DNA from: Carettochelys insculpta
Taxonomy: Eukaryota > Chordata > Testudines > Carettochelyidae
Assembly (NCBI RefSeq): GCF_033958435.1
Contig: NC_134137.1
Location: forward strand, 121,370,001 to 121,434,000
Length of the DNA stretch: 64,000 bases
Direction: 5' to 3'
Every line of letters begins with the position of its first letter. Within the stretch, counting starts at the first letter, position 1. Positions 26,283 through 38,242 of the stretch are shown piece after piece. The position numbers and the translations under genes were made by a program. Under the pieces are notes generated by a model. That model ran no database searches. It was not told the origin of the DNA and saw only the letters and a program-made list of their open reading frames with translations.

Positions 26283-26395
26283 GGTGACAGATCTGAAGAA
26301 TCACAAAAGCTCATGACCTAATAAGTCTGTTAGTCTCTAAGGCGCTACAGGACTGCTGGTTGTTTTTTGAAGTCACAGACTAATGCTACCCCTCT
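26283..26395 (+). mobile_element. Penelope-like element, 3' end fragment inside CR1
   Basis: Motifs GATCTGAAGAATCACAAAAG, CATGACCTAATAAGTCTGTT and AGTCTCTAAGGCGCTACAGG follow the Penelope 3' end pattern seen at 51370-51470. CR1 coding sequence continues after it. Confidence 0.55.
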
Positions 26396-26560
26396 GAGCC
26401 ACATTAGGGGAATTAACAGAGGTGGCTTTGTAGCAAATTGGTAAGTTAAGCACCAATGAGTCACCAGAGCCAGATGGTATTCACCCAAGAGTCCTGAAGG
26501 AACTGAAATATGAAACATGAAAATGTGGAACTACTAACTATGTAACCAATCATCAGAGCC

Positions 26561-29545
26561 ATCCAAAGCGGAGGCAACCCCCCCAGTGCCCCAGGCTCCA
26601 GGCTCTGGGCATCCTCTCTCCACACCCTGTGCTGCATACTTCATTTTTAGGCAAGGGAGAGGTTTGTGGCTAGACTGCACTGACCTGTTGCTCCTTTAAA
26701 TTTTTTGTATTCTTATTTCTCTGTAAGAAGAAGCTTCACTTAATAAAATATAATGGAAGGCACATTATAAACATGGAAGGAAATAGTGAGAGAGGCATCA
26801 GACACTAACAGGTACTGAGCCCACAGTTGTTGATGACGACGACGACTTTGTAAATATTATTGACATTAGAACACCAAACACCAAATGCTTAGGGATGTAA
26901 ACTATTTTGTTTGCATGTCTTCTTTCCCAACTGTAGGTGCCTGGCAGAGGAAATGAGTTCAGCACAGATCTGCTCAGGGAGCACATGCAGCTTTCTTTTC
27001 TGAAAAAGAAAGTTAAATCTGTTCAGCTGTCTGAAAGTGAAGGGAAGAGACAAAGGTGTCAAATTCCTCCCTGACTTTCAGAATATCAGAAGAGAGCCAC
27101 AGAATTTTTTTGTCCAGAATTCAGCGATGAGAGTCCCGCAAAGAAACCAAGAGCATCTCTGGTGTCCACAGGAAAATAACTGAATATCAAACATTCCATG
27201 TTGTTTTCAGGATTCTCATAGTTAGCACCACTAAAAGCTTTGACTACATTTTACCACAGGTGTGGAACCAGACCTCTTCGTTGCAGGTCGCCAACCTGCC
27301 CTATTACCCTGTCTTGGACTTGCCATTTGATTAGCTGAGGACTTCTCTACCAGTGCCCAGTTATTTCATAATTGAATGTACTATGCTGCACAAACAAAAT
27401 TAAATTTTGTGGAACAATTTGGGATGCAGAGGATTGCCTACTACTATATCATACTTGATTATGTGGCCTACAATAGGCTGTAACAAAACAAATCCTGCCT
27501 GTTGACGTGCAGGCATACAAGCTGTAACAGGCTTCACTATGCAGCTAGAGATACTGGGCACCTTGCAGAGGTCTGGCTGGTCTCCAGATGCACAATTTAA
27601 TGATATAAGATGTCATGACTGCTAAGAAACTGCAAAACCTCTTCAAATGGCGCGTTAACTTTCCTTTTGCTTGTTTTTCTTAAGGAATGCAATCAGACCC
27701 CGCCAACTGATTCCCTTTAAATATTTTCACACGATACTGGGATGAACTGGGCATAGGTCTATACAATCCATGAAATCTGTGCAAGATTACGAACTTTGGT
27801 GGCCATCGAGCTGTACGCTCTATTTGGCACGTGCAGTCTTTTGCCTTCACTGTGTGGTCTGTCTGCATCCAGGTTGGACTAAATGTTGCAATGGGTGATG
27901 GCAAAAGAACGATAATACTGGGTAGATAATTCCTGAACACCCAATTGCTGGAAATTATTCACTGTTGCCAAAAGATTGGTCCATGCCCAGAAGCATAGGG
28001 TAAGGGAGGCGAGGGGGAAGTCAGCTTGCCTATAAAGTCAACTGATAGAAGTTTGTGCTCATGTGGAGAAAATACCATGGGTGCCACGTGAAATATTGGG
28101 GCTAAAGATTTTAGAAGGGCAGCAGCTATTCTGTTCTGTGGTCCATTTTCTGTAGTACATGAAGGAGGAGACATGCTGTCTCCTTACCTTTCTGGACTCA
28201 GATGGTTACCCAAGAGCTCTCAGGGAGGAGCGAGATGGAAAATGAGGCATGTTGCAGTTTCAGATCGTTTTTGTTTTGTACAATCTGTACTCTCCAGTGC
28301 TTCGTGTGACAAAGAAGCATAAAGGTGTTAAGACTGGGTAAAGTCTGTGTTTTGATTGCTTCATGACTACTGTGTGCCCCTGAGAGAATCCAGCTGGAAC
28401 CAGAAGCCTTGGGTGGAATGCTGGGAGAGGGGCATGTTTAAGTACCAGGGAATCTGAAAGGTAAAGCACTACATCCAGACAGGCTTGGCACTGGAGATCA
28501 GTGACACTTGGAGGGAGTACCAGATGGAAGGTCAGAACGGTGTGAATGTGCCTAGGGATAGTAAGATTAGGGCAGTGGCTGGTCTCCGTTCAGGAATTTG
28601 AAACACCCTCAGGATTCCAGAGCAGCAGAGGCTTGGACTCCCCTCATAACAGCCTGGTGGACTGCTAGGAAGGGGCTTTCTGAAGGACAACTGACAGGTA
28701 CATCATGAGGACTCTAGCACCTGGTTTTCATTTCCAGGGAGAGAGTGTTCATGAGACATAAAATTCAAATATGCTAATCTGAGAAAATGGAACTTTTTTA
28801 TCAAGAACTGACACTCCTCACTCCACTCCATGGTGCAGTCTAGCTAGTAAAAATAGACCAGAAATAAAATTTAAAAAGGAGAGATCTAGAATCAGTTTTC
28901 AGACATCTGAATGTTACGTGGATGCATGGAAATCTGGATAGACAGAACTCGTGTCACAGTGAAGGATCTGATCACTAACTGCTTCTGTTTACTTAGGTCT
29001 CTCATGCAATCTAGTTCTGTGAAATTTACTCTTGGTGAGCATATAGCCCAGAAAGTCATCCTGAAACTGCATCAAAACAGATTTCTTAATCTACTCAAAA
29101 CAACTGAGTGAGAGAAACCTGAAAGCCACATTTGAGAGAAAAAAGGGTCACACCCATGTATTTCTGGTGCAGTGGAAAGAAAGTTAATATAAAACTGAAA
29201 ACAGATCCTTCTTCTTCTAACTTTTGAATGACCTGTAGCTGCAATAAGCTGCAAAAAGCTCACGCAGGCTTTTTGAAACTTGTAAATGATTAACTTTGCT
29301 GACCTTATTTACATGCACCAAGCAAAGAGAGGAGTTGAGCATTGTTAAATAATGTAGACACTGGACAATGAGCTCATTATATTTTAAACTAGTAAGGTCT
29401 AACACAATGGATAATTCTATATATCACTTGAACAATATCAGACACAATCTTTTGCTATCCTCAGCGCACACTCCAGAAGCCCAAAGACCCTTATTTCAAA
29501 AATCAGTGCCATAAAACCTTAATCCAAGACCGTCTGATTTGCCCA
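26561..29545. other. Intronic sequence with nothing classified
   Basis: Three kilobases follow the CR1 relic. Minus-strand open frames at 27680-27940, 27959-28174 and 28260-28469 lie close together and might be remnants of one inactive element. No domain was recognised in them. No other feature was seen. Confidence 0.35.
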
Positions 29546-29845
29546 ACATAAGGAAAGGTTACTTAGAGAAACTGGAGGGTCTCTGAGATGGGTAGTCTCT
29601 ATCTGGATTCTAAATGTGGGTGTGTGTAGGGGTGTGCCATGTGCTGGAACTGTTCATGTTGTCTGTTGATCTGTATGTGCCTAGTGTCTTGATGGTGTGG
29701 CTCATCCAAGGCCCTAAGAGGCTCTGTGGGCTGATGCCACTTCAGTTCCCTCTTATCAACGAGAAGTGGAGCTCAGAAGAGAGGGGATGGAGAGTGCAAC
29801 TGGCATCCAGATATGGACCCCACATCTCAAAGAACCCCAGTTACG

Positions 29846-31955
29846 CTAAGTAACCTTCAGCTTCTTTGAGTGATGGTCCCTATCTGGATCCAAAAATGTC
29901 GACCCACATCTGGCAGGCTCAGCTCTTCATCAGATCTGCAGTCTGTGATCTGGCCTTTACTTCAGTCCACACAATGAATCTGGGGGCCGGGGGGGAGGGA
30001 GCAGAGCCAAGTGAGGCGGAGGCAGTGTCATGCAGGGAAGATATAGGCAGAAGCAAGAAAGCAGGGACTGGAAGTAAGGAGCAGCAGGGACAGAGGGATG
30101 GGACTCTGCAAGTCAGCGCTCACGGGGGAGAGGAGGAGAGAGCAGGGCCAGGCAGGTCCAGCACTCTGCCCCTCCTGCATGGAGATTTAGGACACAGTTT
30201 TCTGCATCCTTGCCCTGCCAGCAGGAAAAAGGGCCTGTCCCAGTGCCCGTCCCTCTACCTGGCAGGGGAAGAGGTGAGAGAGCCTTGCACAGGGATCTGC
30301 TCCACTAGATGTGAATATCCATGGAAATGCTGGGCTCTGCCTATGCGGGAGAATAGCCATGGCGAGAGTGGAGGCAGGCACAAGGCACCAGAAAAGGCCC
30401 AAGTACAGCCTGGCCGACAGCAGCATCCAACACTGAAGTTGGGTGACAGCAAAATGGGTGGAAAAGGCCTGAACACAAGCCCAAGTGACCGCCTTACAAA
30501 CGTCATTCCAGGGAGCATCCACCACGAAGGCCCATGTTGCAGCATATGCCTAGATATATTTGGCTGTGAGCCTGTTGGGGGGAAGTGGGGGAAATGTACG
30601 CAGGAGACCATATAGCAGTCTGCCATGCAGAGTGCAGAGGGCACAACTCTGGCAGCACTTAGTGATGGTGACAAAGAAGCAAGGAGATATTTGTAAAACG
30701 CAGAAGCATGGGAGATAAAAAGTCAATGGCATGGAACACATGCTCATGGTGGGAGGTTTAGCATAAAAGGTTGGAAGGTGCTTGCACTGGTTGAGGCCAC
30801 CTTGAGGGACAACTTGTCAGAGAGGTGCAAGACTCTGTCTTTGTAGAAAATGGTGAATGGTGGGTCCTATCATCATGACCGTGGGTTTGCTAACTCAACA
30901 TGTGGATGTAATGGTCCCCAGACAGATGGGAGCAGATTGCCAGGAGTTCACAGATTGGCTTAGTGAGGGCAGAGACACAAGATCAAGGTCCCAGAAGGGG
31001 GTCAGTTTATGCACAGTTGGGAAAGTTTTGAGAAGGCCATGAAGAATGTGGGAGGTGGCCGGGTGAATGAAGACGGAAAACTTGACCATCGGGGGAAGAA
31101 AGGTGCTACACATCATCAGGTGAGGTTCAGCTATGGAAGGGTCCAGAGGAAGGAGGCTGAATGGAACAGGAGGCTGAAGGAGATGCAGTTCGTCTGTGGG
31201 AGGTGGCAGTCTGGAAGTGACCAGAGGCCTGTAGCATGGAAAGGAGCTGACCCATGGTAAGGGCAGTTCAGTCATCGCTGTCAGAGGGGACACCCCACTG
31301 TACGTAGGATCACATGTGCAAGTCCATGCCATCCCAGTGGAGCGGACAGAGCCAGAGGTGACGGCAGCGACTTCTCATGCAACAGAGCCTGGCACAGGGA
31401 GGCACCGATGCATTTTAAGGCACTCACAATTGGGAAGCTGTCTTTACACAAGTGGCAGTGCTTCTTATGAGCACAATGGGTCTCGGTCAGTTGTGGCAAT
31501 ATCGCCAAGAAGGACTGAGAGAGTTGTGCACCTTTTGTGCAGAATATTGCGCTGTCGGATCCGTGGGTTCTGGATCTGGTGGTACGCGGCAGAATTGACA
31601 CCGTCATAAGGAACTTGTGGAGGCCAAATTCTCTGGCTTCACGAGTTGAAGCCAGAAAGCAGCAGGAGATGGAGCAGTAGCAGGCAACATGGGCTTCAGC
31701 CAAGCAGTTGAGATAACACTGGTGCTCATTCATAGAAAAGGCCCAAGGACACAAGGCACAGCACTGGAAGCCAGATTCCCTAGCCATAGTCCAAGATATC
31801 TAATTAATGGACAACTATATACCAGCAGGAGAGAAAACTACGCACAGACAATGAGTGAAGAACAGTTCTCTTAGCAAGTTCAGAACACCAAGAAACAGGG
31901 GTCCCAACTCTGGCCACACAGTGGTAAGAAGAGATCACTCAAAGAAGTTACTTGC
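29846..31955. mobile_element. Unclassified block bounded by inverted TTCTTTGAGTGAT termini
   Basis: The left boundary contains AAGTAACCTTCAGCTTCTTT then GAGTGATGGTCCCTA. The right boundary contains, in inverted orientation, AAGAGATCACTCAAAGAAG then TTACTTGC. A second, direct relative of the left motif lies at 29551-29630 (AAGGTTACTTAGAG, TCTCTGAGATGGGTAGTC, TCTATCTGGATTCTAAATG). The interior is GC-richer than the flanks and has open frames up to 249 codons (29866-30615 plus, 31281-31787 minus) with no domain I can name. Inverted termini around a retroelement-sized interior would fit a DIRS-like derivative, but that is inference. Confidence 0.4.
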
Positions 31956-32897
31956 ACATGCAAATTACAAGAACATTTTCCACAGAATAGCTGCGTCCCT
32001 GACAGAGCTGTTGGACAGGCCGTCACATGCGCAATATTGTGAAAACATGGACAGAATGTAATACAGAACAACACGTTGCCAACTCCAATTTGGGATGCAC
32101 TTCTGTTTAATGTTAAAACACAGCTGAGGCTATCAGAGCTATTTCGTGAAGAGTGGAAGAAAAGCACTACAAGCAGTGCATTGCAGTGGGCCTCTCTCAG
32201 TACAGAACGTGATAGTCATCCTTGCACTCACACCCTAACACACAGATTTTGTACTTCAACATTCTGTATAAACACGTCTTAATATAGGCTTGTAACCCCA
32301 TACACCTTTTGTTGAAACCTCTGCTACTTGGGAGGTAACCAAGGAAAATTCTGGTTGGAATCTCTGATTTCTGGAAGGAAGCAAATCCACTCGGGGGGGC
32401 CTGTTAAATGTCTGTCTCATGCACAGTACACCCTATGGTTTGCTAACTCCACAATCCCCAGCTATTGTAGCAGGTGGCAGAGAAACAGTTTTTCAGAGAA
32501 TGATGGCCTATTTTTTTCATCCAGAAGACAGAAGCGGTACATGAAGCCAACTAGCAATGATGCGTTCTTGGTGGACATAATCATCAGTCCCACGATCCGT
32601 TCAACTGCAAAAGTCTCTGGAGGCAAGTAATGCCTGGAGCACCATCTCAAAGTCCAGATTGAACAGGAAGCAGTACAGCCTCCTGGCCATTGTCATTATC
32701 AGGCTATCCAGGCACAACAAAAAGCCCAGCAGAACCCCACAACTGGGTGTCACCATGACAAATGGAATTCTATAACCCTCAACTGAGGGCAATCCTACAC
32801 TTTTGGAAAATTCTTCAGAATGTTTTCTTCTTATTTACATTAATACAGTCCACAATGTTTTGTATCACATTTTCTTCATCCTGTTGCTGCTCTCTCA
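31956..32897. other. Intronic sequence with nothing classified
   Basis: No exon, RNA gene or recognisable repeat was seen. Confidence 0.4.
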
Positions 32898-33600
32898 GGC
32901 ACAGAACACTAGAACTGGAAGGGACCTCAGGAAGTCATCAAGTCCAGTCCCCTACCCTCGTGGCAGGACGAATCATCATCTATATTATCCATTTTAGATA
33001 TTTATCGCACCTGCTCTTAAATGTCTCCAATAAGGGAGATTCTACCACCATCCTAGGCAATTTATTCCAGTAATTAACCACCATGACTGTTACAAAATTT
33101 TTCCTAATCTCCAATCTAAAACTTCCTTGATGAAATTTAAGCCCATTGCTTCTTGTTCTGTCATCAGAGTTTCTCCCTCCCCCTCGTAACATTCTTTTAT
33201 AGGTGCTTGAAAGCTGCTACCATGTCTCCTCTCAGCTTTCTCTTTTCCAAATTAAACAAACCCAATTCTTTTAATCTTCTCTTATAAAGTGTATTTTCTA
33301 GACCTTTAACCATTTTAGTTGCTTTTCTCTGGATCCTTTACAATGTCTCCACATCTTCCTAAAATGTGGGGCCCAGAACCACACACTGTACTCCAGCTGG
33401 GGCCTAATCAATGCAGAACAGAGTGGAAGAATGACTTCCTGTGTCTTGCTCACAACTCTCCTGTTAATGCATCCCAGAATCACGTTTGCCTCTTTTTTCC
33501 CTGCAACAGCCTCACACTATTAACTCATACTCAGCTTGTGGTCCACTACAACCCCTAGATCACTTTCTGCAGTGCTCCTTCTTAGGGAGTCCCTTCCCAT
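32898..33600 (-). mobile_element. CR1-family LINE, 3' end fragment
   Basis: The plus strand begins with GCACAGAACACTAGAACTGG then AAGGGACCTCAGGAAGTCAT, the reverse complement of the CR1 3' end. It runs through the same sequence as the CR1 at 4515-5170, with short decayed RT-C-terminal frames (minus 33192-32980, 33483-33298). It is 5' truncated near 33600. Confidence 0.88.
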
Positions 33601-33779
33601 TTACAAAGAAAACTGCAAAGAAAAATGTACAAAGCAGCACTCAAACAAATTTGGACCCAGCTCCACTTTAAATTCATTAGACAAATATTTACACAAGTCT
33701 CAAACCTACGCAAGTCACACAAACCACATTCTTATGCAGTATCCCCTAACTTTGTTATATACAATAGAAAAGAAGTGTT

Positions 33780-33860
33780 AAGGGCACAGACTGTCAGAGG
33801 CGAGACTAGGACTCAGGAGTTCTTGACACCCAGCCCCGTGCTTAATCCACTAGAGTATGT
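33780..33860 (-). mobile_element. Possible MIR SINE fragment
   Basis: The stretch GACTAGGACTCAGGAGTTCT, then CCCCGTGCTTAATCCACTAG, matches the order of the reverse-complement MIR end. It is short and diverged. Confidence 0.45.
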
Positions 33861-34006
33861 GGCCTCTGGGACCATTGCCAGAATACTTAAATGCTAGTAT
33901 GCACATTAAAAGGTGGTTTTTTTGCATGCTTCAGTGTGAATAATTGTCAGCCACTTTCTAGAGCCATTTTGAGGGGACAGAGAGAGAAATAAAAGGCAAA
34001 TGATTA

Positions 34007-34363
34007 CAGTAAACCCCCGACCTGCACGATTGTGACTTGTGCTTTACTTGTGTGGGGTTCCCAGGGGCTGGAGAGCACTGCTGCTCTGCCAGCTCCCCGC
34101 TCCAGACCCTGGCTCCCCCAGCTGTGAGAAGACAGGGGACAGACAGCCACAGTGCACTGGTCAATTTCCTGGCTCCTGGAAGCCTAGGGGAGCTGGGAGC
34201 CAGGCTGCCGCCTGGTCCCCGGCTCCCCTCCACTTGCTGGATCCAGGAAACTGACCAGGGCTGGTGCCCTCATCAGTTTCCTGGCTCCCCTGAGGTGCAC
34301 GGGAAATTTGAACTATGCAGGGGTTGCAAGAATGCAACCCCCCCATAAGTCAGGGGTCTACTG
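34007..34363. mobile_element. Tc1/mariner-type (Tigger/pogo-like) non-autonomous element
   Basis: The left terminus CAGTAAACCCCCGAC and the right terminus GTCAGGGGTCTACTG are inverted copies. The 357 bp element is flanked by TA on both sides (34005-34006 and 34364-34365). The interior is GC-rich, with repeated CTGGCTCCC/GGGAGCCAG inverted motifs. Related copies lie at 48481-51871, 57555-57700 and 63109-63480. Confidence 0.85.
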
Positions 34364-35729
34364 TAAACATTTTACGCAAGTATTTCCACCAGTTTTGTTA
34401 AACATACTCCAGACTTCATCTTTCCAAAAAGAAATGCAGCCGAGATACCTACCATCAGTACTATTCCAGCCTTTGTTTTACTCCTTTTGTGGGGCTATCT
34501 TTTCCTCACACAGCAGTCCTCACAGAGTATTCCCAAATCTGCCTCTCCCCTCCTCACAACCCACTATAGGGGGCAACATAAAAATCTCTCTTTATATATT
34601 CTAACAAACCTTTCATGAAAAGTTTAATCAACAGGATAAAATTGTCAAAGTGCTATTCATATTTCTACTAGCTGTAATAACTTCTTAACACAGAAGCCAG
34701 AAACAGCTTTTAATCATCTGGTTTTTATAAAGATATAAACAGAGGAAGTGACAAACAGTACATGCTTTCCAACTAATATTATGCTCTCACTATCCTAAAA
34801 ATAGAATATTTCATAAACCTTTGTTTTATTAAGTCAGAACTTTAGAAACAAATTATCAGTGTTCTAGGAAGTCTTCTTGGTCTAATATAGCTCCCACAGG
34901 CAAACTGCTTGTCACTGGTATAACAAAATCAACAGGGCTGAGTACTATATAAATTTTGACTCAGTTCAGCTGATAAATTATAGGGAAACTTTTTCACATC
35001 CTGCAGGAAATAGACACTAGTACAATCCATTGTTTTAAAACTATGGCCACAAGTTGTAAGTGAGATGGAGAGAGAATTGAGGGTAAACAAAATGGATTTC
35101 ATTGCCTTTAGAAGTCTCTCTGTGATGTACAGACAAAGAATCAATGTTACCAGAGAATATTACAGACTGAACTGGAACAGCAACTACAACAATTCCTTCA
35201 TATTGTGCTCATAATTGTAGGTTATCGAACCCCGTATTTTTAAATAAGCAAAATTACATGTATTTTAATGCAGAAGTATGTTTCACTGACTAGTACATAC
35301 AAAACAAATGGCTACGGACGTATGTCATTTATGGTATAAGTATTCATTTTCCTATAAACAGGTGCATGCACACATTTACATATAGATCAGACAGCCAAAA
35401 TATTACAAAAGTTATAACCACACAGTGTATCTGAGTGCCATTTCCGCATTCCCTGCAAAGCAAAACATTGCCCTGTTCAAGACTATGGTGTCTGGGGGGC
35501 ACCAACACAAACATTCACTGTTTGCAAGTGACCTACAATATTAAATTCTTATTTAAGAAAAATGTTTCTGATTTTATAAAGAGAATCTGATTCAAGAAGA
35601 GACTTTGTAGATAGCAATTAGCAAGGGTGTCCCTGAAGTCTACAGTTGCCTGATACCAAAGTTGTTAACGAGACAACTTCATGATTTTTTTAAAAAATTG
35701 GGTAAGATTCGAGTTTGTGCCAGAGCACT
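34364..35729. other. Intronic sequence with nothing recognised
   Basis: This is AT-rich and no feature was identified. Confidence 0.45.
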
Positions 35730-35737
35730 CTCTAAAC

Positions 35738-36117
35738 CAGGGATGGCCAACCCACGGCTCTCAAGTTGCACGCGGCCTTCTGAGCTTTTCAGTGCAGCTC
35801 CTCACAGCTGCGCACTGGGAGTGCCGCGCCTGCTGCGCTAACGTGCAAGATGGCAGGAGCTGCAGCGGCAGCTCTGATGAGTTACTGTCATGGAATTAGA
35901 GCAGGGGAGGTGGAGCGAGGGGGTGCCTGGCTCTGGGAGGAGGTAAGAGCATTAATTTACAGCATGGGTAGAGGCGGGAGTGCCTGACTCCACGGAAGCC
36001 TGGCTCTGGTGGGGAGGGCATAGACCCATGTATTTTTTTATATTATATAACACATTTTAATATATCTACATATGAGGTATATTCATTTTATATATGTAGA
36101 GCTATAAAAATATATCT

Positions 36118-36175
<58 letters not shown>

Positions 36176-36243
36176 TATGTGGCCCTTTACACTCTATCCA
36201 CCACTATCTTGGCTCTTTGTCTCTAATTGGATGGCCATCCCTG
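35738..36243. mobile_element. hAT-like non-autonomous element with exact 8 bp target duplication and internal (TA)n
   Basis: Termini CAGGGATGGCCAA and GGATGGCCATCCCTG are inverted copies. The exact duplication CTCTAAAC flanks the element at 35730-35737 and 36244-36251. The first part is GC-rich and the second part is a long AT-rich tract. Confidence 0.88.
36121..36173. repeat. (TA)n microsatellite
   Basis: About 26 uninterrupted TA units lie inside the hAT-like element at 35738-36243, so the tract probably grew after insertion. Confidence 0.95.
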
Positions 36244-36734
36244 CTCTAAACAGTATGCTTCTCACTCCTGTCTTCTCAATACAATTTATAATGTATTTTC
36301 TGCTCTTTGTTTACATGTAAGTTTTCCCATTCCAAAGAGAGTATGACTAAACAGGAGAACAGTGTAACTGGCAGCATGTGGGAAAGCTGTCATATGAACA
36401 AAGAAGTTGAAAATAAACAATTTTTCTTGAGAATCTTCCATTTACTAACAGTGGGATGAACAGCAGATCTTCTTCTTAAGGTAGACACAACACACTGCAT
36501 AAACAACCTTAATTCTGGTACTTCCCAACTCTTAAGAGTTTGAATCTGCAAGCTTAATAATGTTCTTTTCACACAGTTTCTTTGCCTGTAGTAGTAGTAA
36601 TAATTTTAGGTGGCGCTCGTAACCCTAATTTTCAAGTTGACAACACTCCTTTAAGACTGAACAATTATCTGCAAGATATTCAGGATATGTTGTAGGTTGT
36701 TGCTAGTCATTCTACTTTACACTATCCCTATAGT

Positions 36735-36885
36735 TTAGTTTTAAACATAAGGTAAATTACAAAAATTTAGATTTGAATTAAATCAACACAAACCTATACG
36801 GGTGAAACTGATTTGATGGACCAAAATTTCCCCCCAAATCATCTACTTTAAACACACACAAACACACCCTTCATTACAAATACCA
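36735..36885. repeat. Segmental duplicate, copy 1 (beside RASA3 exon)
   Basis: This 151 bp stretch is nearly identical to 37469-37620 in the same orientation. It runs from TTAGTTTTAAACATAAGG to ACACCCTTCATTACAAATAC. The copies differ by only a few substitutions and one base of length. No transposon terminus was seen. Confidence 0.9.
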
Positions 36886-36986
36886 ATGTAACTTCAACTG
36901 TAGTAAATAATTACACTTTCATATTTATGTCAACTTATTTTCTGTAATCATTTGATGGCCCTAGAAGTTGCAATGATAAATCTCAC

Positions 36987-37081
36987 CTGCACTTCTGAAT
37001 CAGCATCAACATGCTGCAGCTGAAACCAAGTGTCTCTGTTATGGTATTTCTGCAGGTCTTCCTTCTGTATAGCTACTTTTC
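36987..37081 (-). CDS. RASA3: RASA3 internal exon, end of C2A domain
   Basis: This 95-base exon encodes [18 protein letters not shown] and then [13 protein letters not shown]. That is the end of the C2A domain and the linker to C2B, at about residues 93-124 of human RASA3 as recalled. The minus-strand acceptor reads CTGTTTCCAG and the donor reads GTGAGA. The first two bases complete the Gly codon opened by the exon ending at 62930, and the last codon is whole, so the intron that follows is phase 0. The residues around [13 protein letters not shown] separate RASA3 from RASA2, which has CNHSGKETWFSLQ at this point as recalled. The exon lies between two near-identical 151 bp segments, at 36735-36885 and 37469-37620. 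There is no frameshift or stop, so the exon looks functional. Confidence 0.95.
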
Positions 37082-37468
37082 CTGGAAACAGAATAAATGA
37101 AGAAGTATTGTTTAAAACACACAATGGTGCCACACAAGATTCATTTCAATAGGACTTCAATGTAAAAAGATCTTTTTGTTCAAAGCAGCGGTATAATGAC
37201 AATAATCCACAATCAGAGCCACAGAACTATGCAAACTAGAAAGATGATACATTCAATATTCTTTATGGCAATGAGGCTTTATCCACTTCACATCATGAAA
37301 GACACTGCAACTGCTAACAGTACATTCATTTAACACGCTGGAGTACTGTACAACATGAATCTGATTATGATCACGTTTATAGTAAAATACCATGATGCTA
37401 CAATAAACATCTGTCAGAACCTTGAAAAGCTACTGACATTTTTCTGCCATTTGAATTTTAAAGGTAAA

Positions 37469-37620
37469 TTAGTTTTAAACATAAGGTAAATTACAAAAAT
37501 TTAGATTTGAATTAAATCAACACAAACCTATGTGGGTGAAACTGATTTCGATAGACCAAAATTTCCCCCTATATCATCTACTTTAAACACACACAAACAC
37601 ACCCTTCATTGCAAATATCA
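37469..37620. repeat. Segmental duplicate, copy 2 (other side of RASA3 exon)
   Basis: This is the direct-orientation partner of 36735-36885, offset by 734 bp. The RASA3 exon at 36987-37081 lies between the two copies. Confidence 0.9.
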
Positions 37621-38242
37621 TTAGTTCCAATAGGATATTCCAGGCTTTGTGGTAGACTTGGACTCACAACAAATCTAGTGGACACAGCTCTAATACATGC
37701 ATTTTTTATTTTATTTTTTAGCAGAAATCACTATTGAAGCAGGGGACATCAGGTTATGACCCCTACATTTTAATTCCAGCTCTGCACTAGCTGGCTGTTA
37801 AACTTCAAACTTTACACATAGAGGTCATTTTACAACCTTACTTACAAGGTATTTGGAAACAAAGTTTGCAGAGAGCCATCCACCCGAGGACAAGAATTAT
37901 TCGTTGTACATACAGGCACACTACTTCTAAATCTACTTCAAGGAAAATACACCCTACCATTACCTTTACATTTTAACTCCACCTAGCACTTATATAACCT
38001 AACTAAAATAACAGGCTTTATTTCCATGTGTTATGAGATGATATGTGAGCAGTACGGCCCAGATTTTGAAAGGTTTTAGATACTGATACACATGCCTAAG
38101 TCCAACTGAGGAGTGAGATTTGGGCCCCTAAATCAGTTAAGCGTTGAAGCACACTGCAGCAATGCCAAAATACTTTTAAAAACCTGGGCCTATGGCTGAA
38201 ACTTTCGCCTCACCCAGATGGCCATAAAGTGGATTGTACAGA

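Larger units (their letters stand above)
22040..26560 (+). mobile_element. CR1-family LINE, 5' part, split by later insertions
   Basis: Decayed coding sequence in CR1 order is present on the plus strand. It begins with an ORF1/early region carrying PLVVIHVGTQDVGKGG near 22377, followed by a WTPPKTKWSQTA-like motif near 22645. Then comes the endonuclease start near 22950-23060. After a 1.6 kb interruption, CGGVAPHTKESIKSN lies near 24735, then MNFLGTINDCFLEKL and LIAEPLGNSNNNIIKFN at 25028-25190. An RT-entry motif, WYSPKSPEGTEI, is near 26470. Stops are frequent. Two inserted blocks, at about 23067-24690 and 25491-25962, and a Penelope fragment near 26283 interrupt it. The 5' limit is uncertain. 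Confidence 0.82.
13635..36986 (-). other. RASA3: RASA3 intron, complete, 23,352 bp
   Basis: This intron lies between the exons at 36987-37081 and 13558-13634, with a GTGAGA donor and an ATTTCAG acceptor. It is phase 0. It contains a 2.6 kb hAT transposon, a split CR1 LINE, an inverted-repeat-bounded block and further CR1, Tigger-like and hAT fragments. No extra exon was recognised on either strand. Confidence 0.9.

Noticed and set aside
27680..28469. Three neighbouring minus-strand frames as a possible pseudogene
   Set aside because: No frame showed a motif I could name, so no product is assigned.
29866..30615. 249-codon plus-strand open frame
   Set aside because: It has no recognisable domain, lies in a GC-rich block bounded by inverted repeats, and has overlapping frames of similar length on the other strand. 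It is better explained by composition or element debris.
31281..31787. 168-codon minus-strand open frame rich in Cys and His
   Set aside because: The Cys and His spacing does not form a regular zinc-finger pattern, and no family was recognised. It is kept only as part of the unclassified block at 29846-31955.
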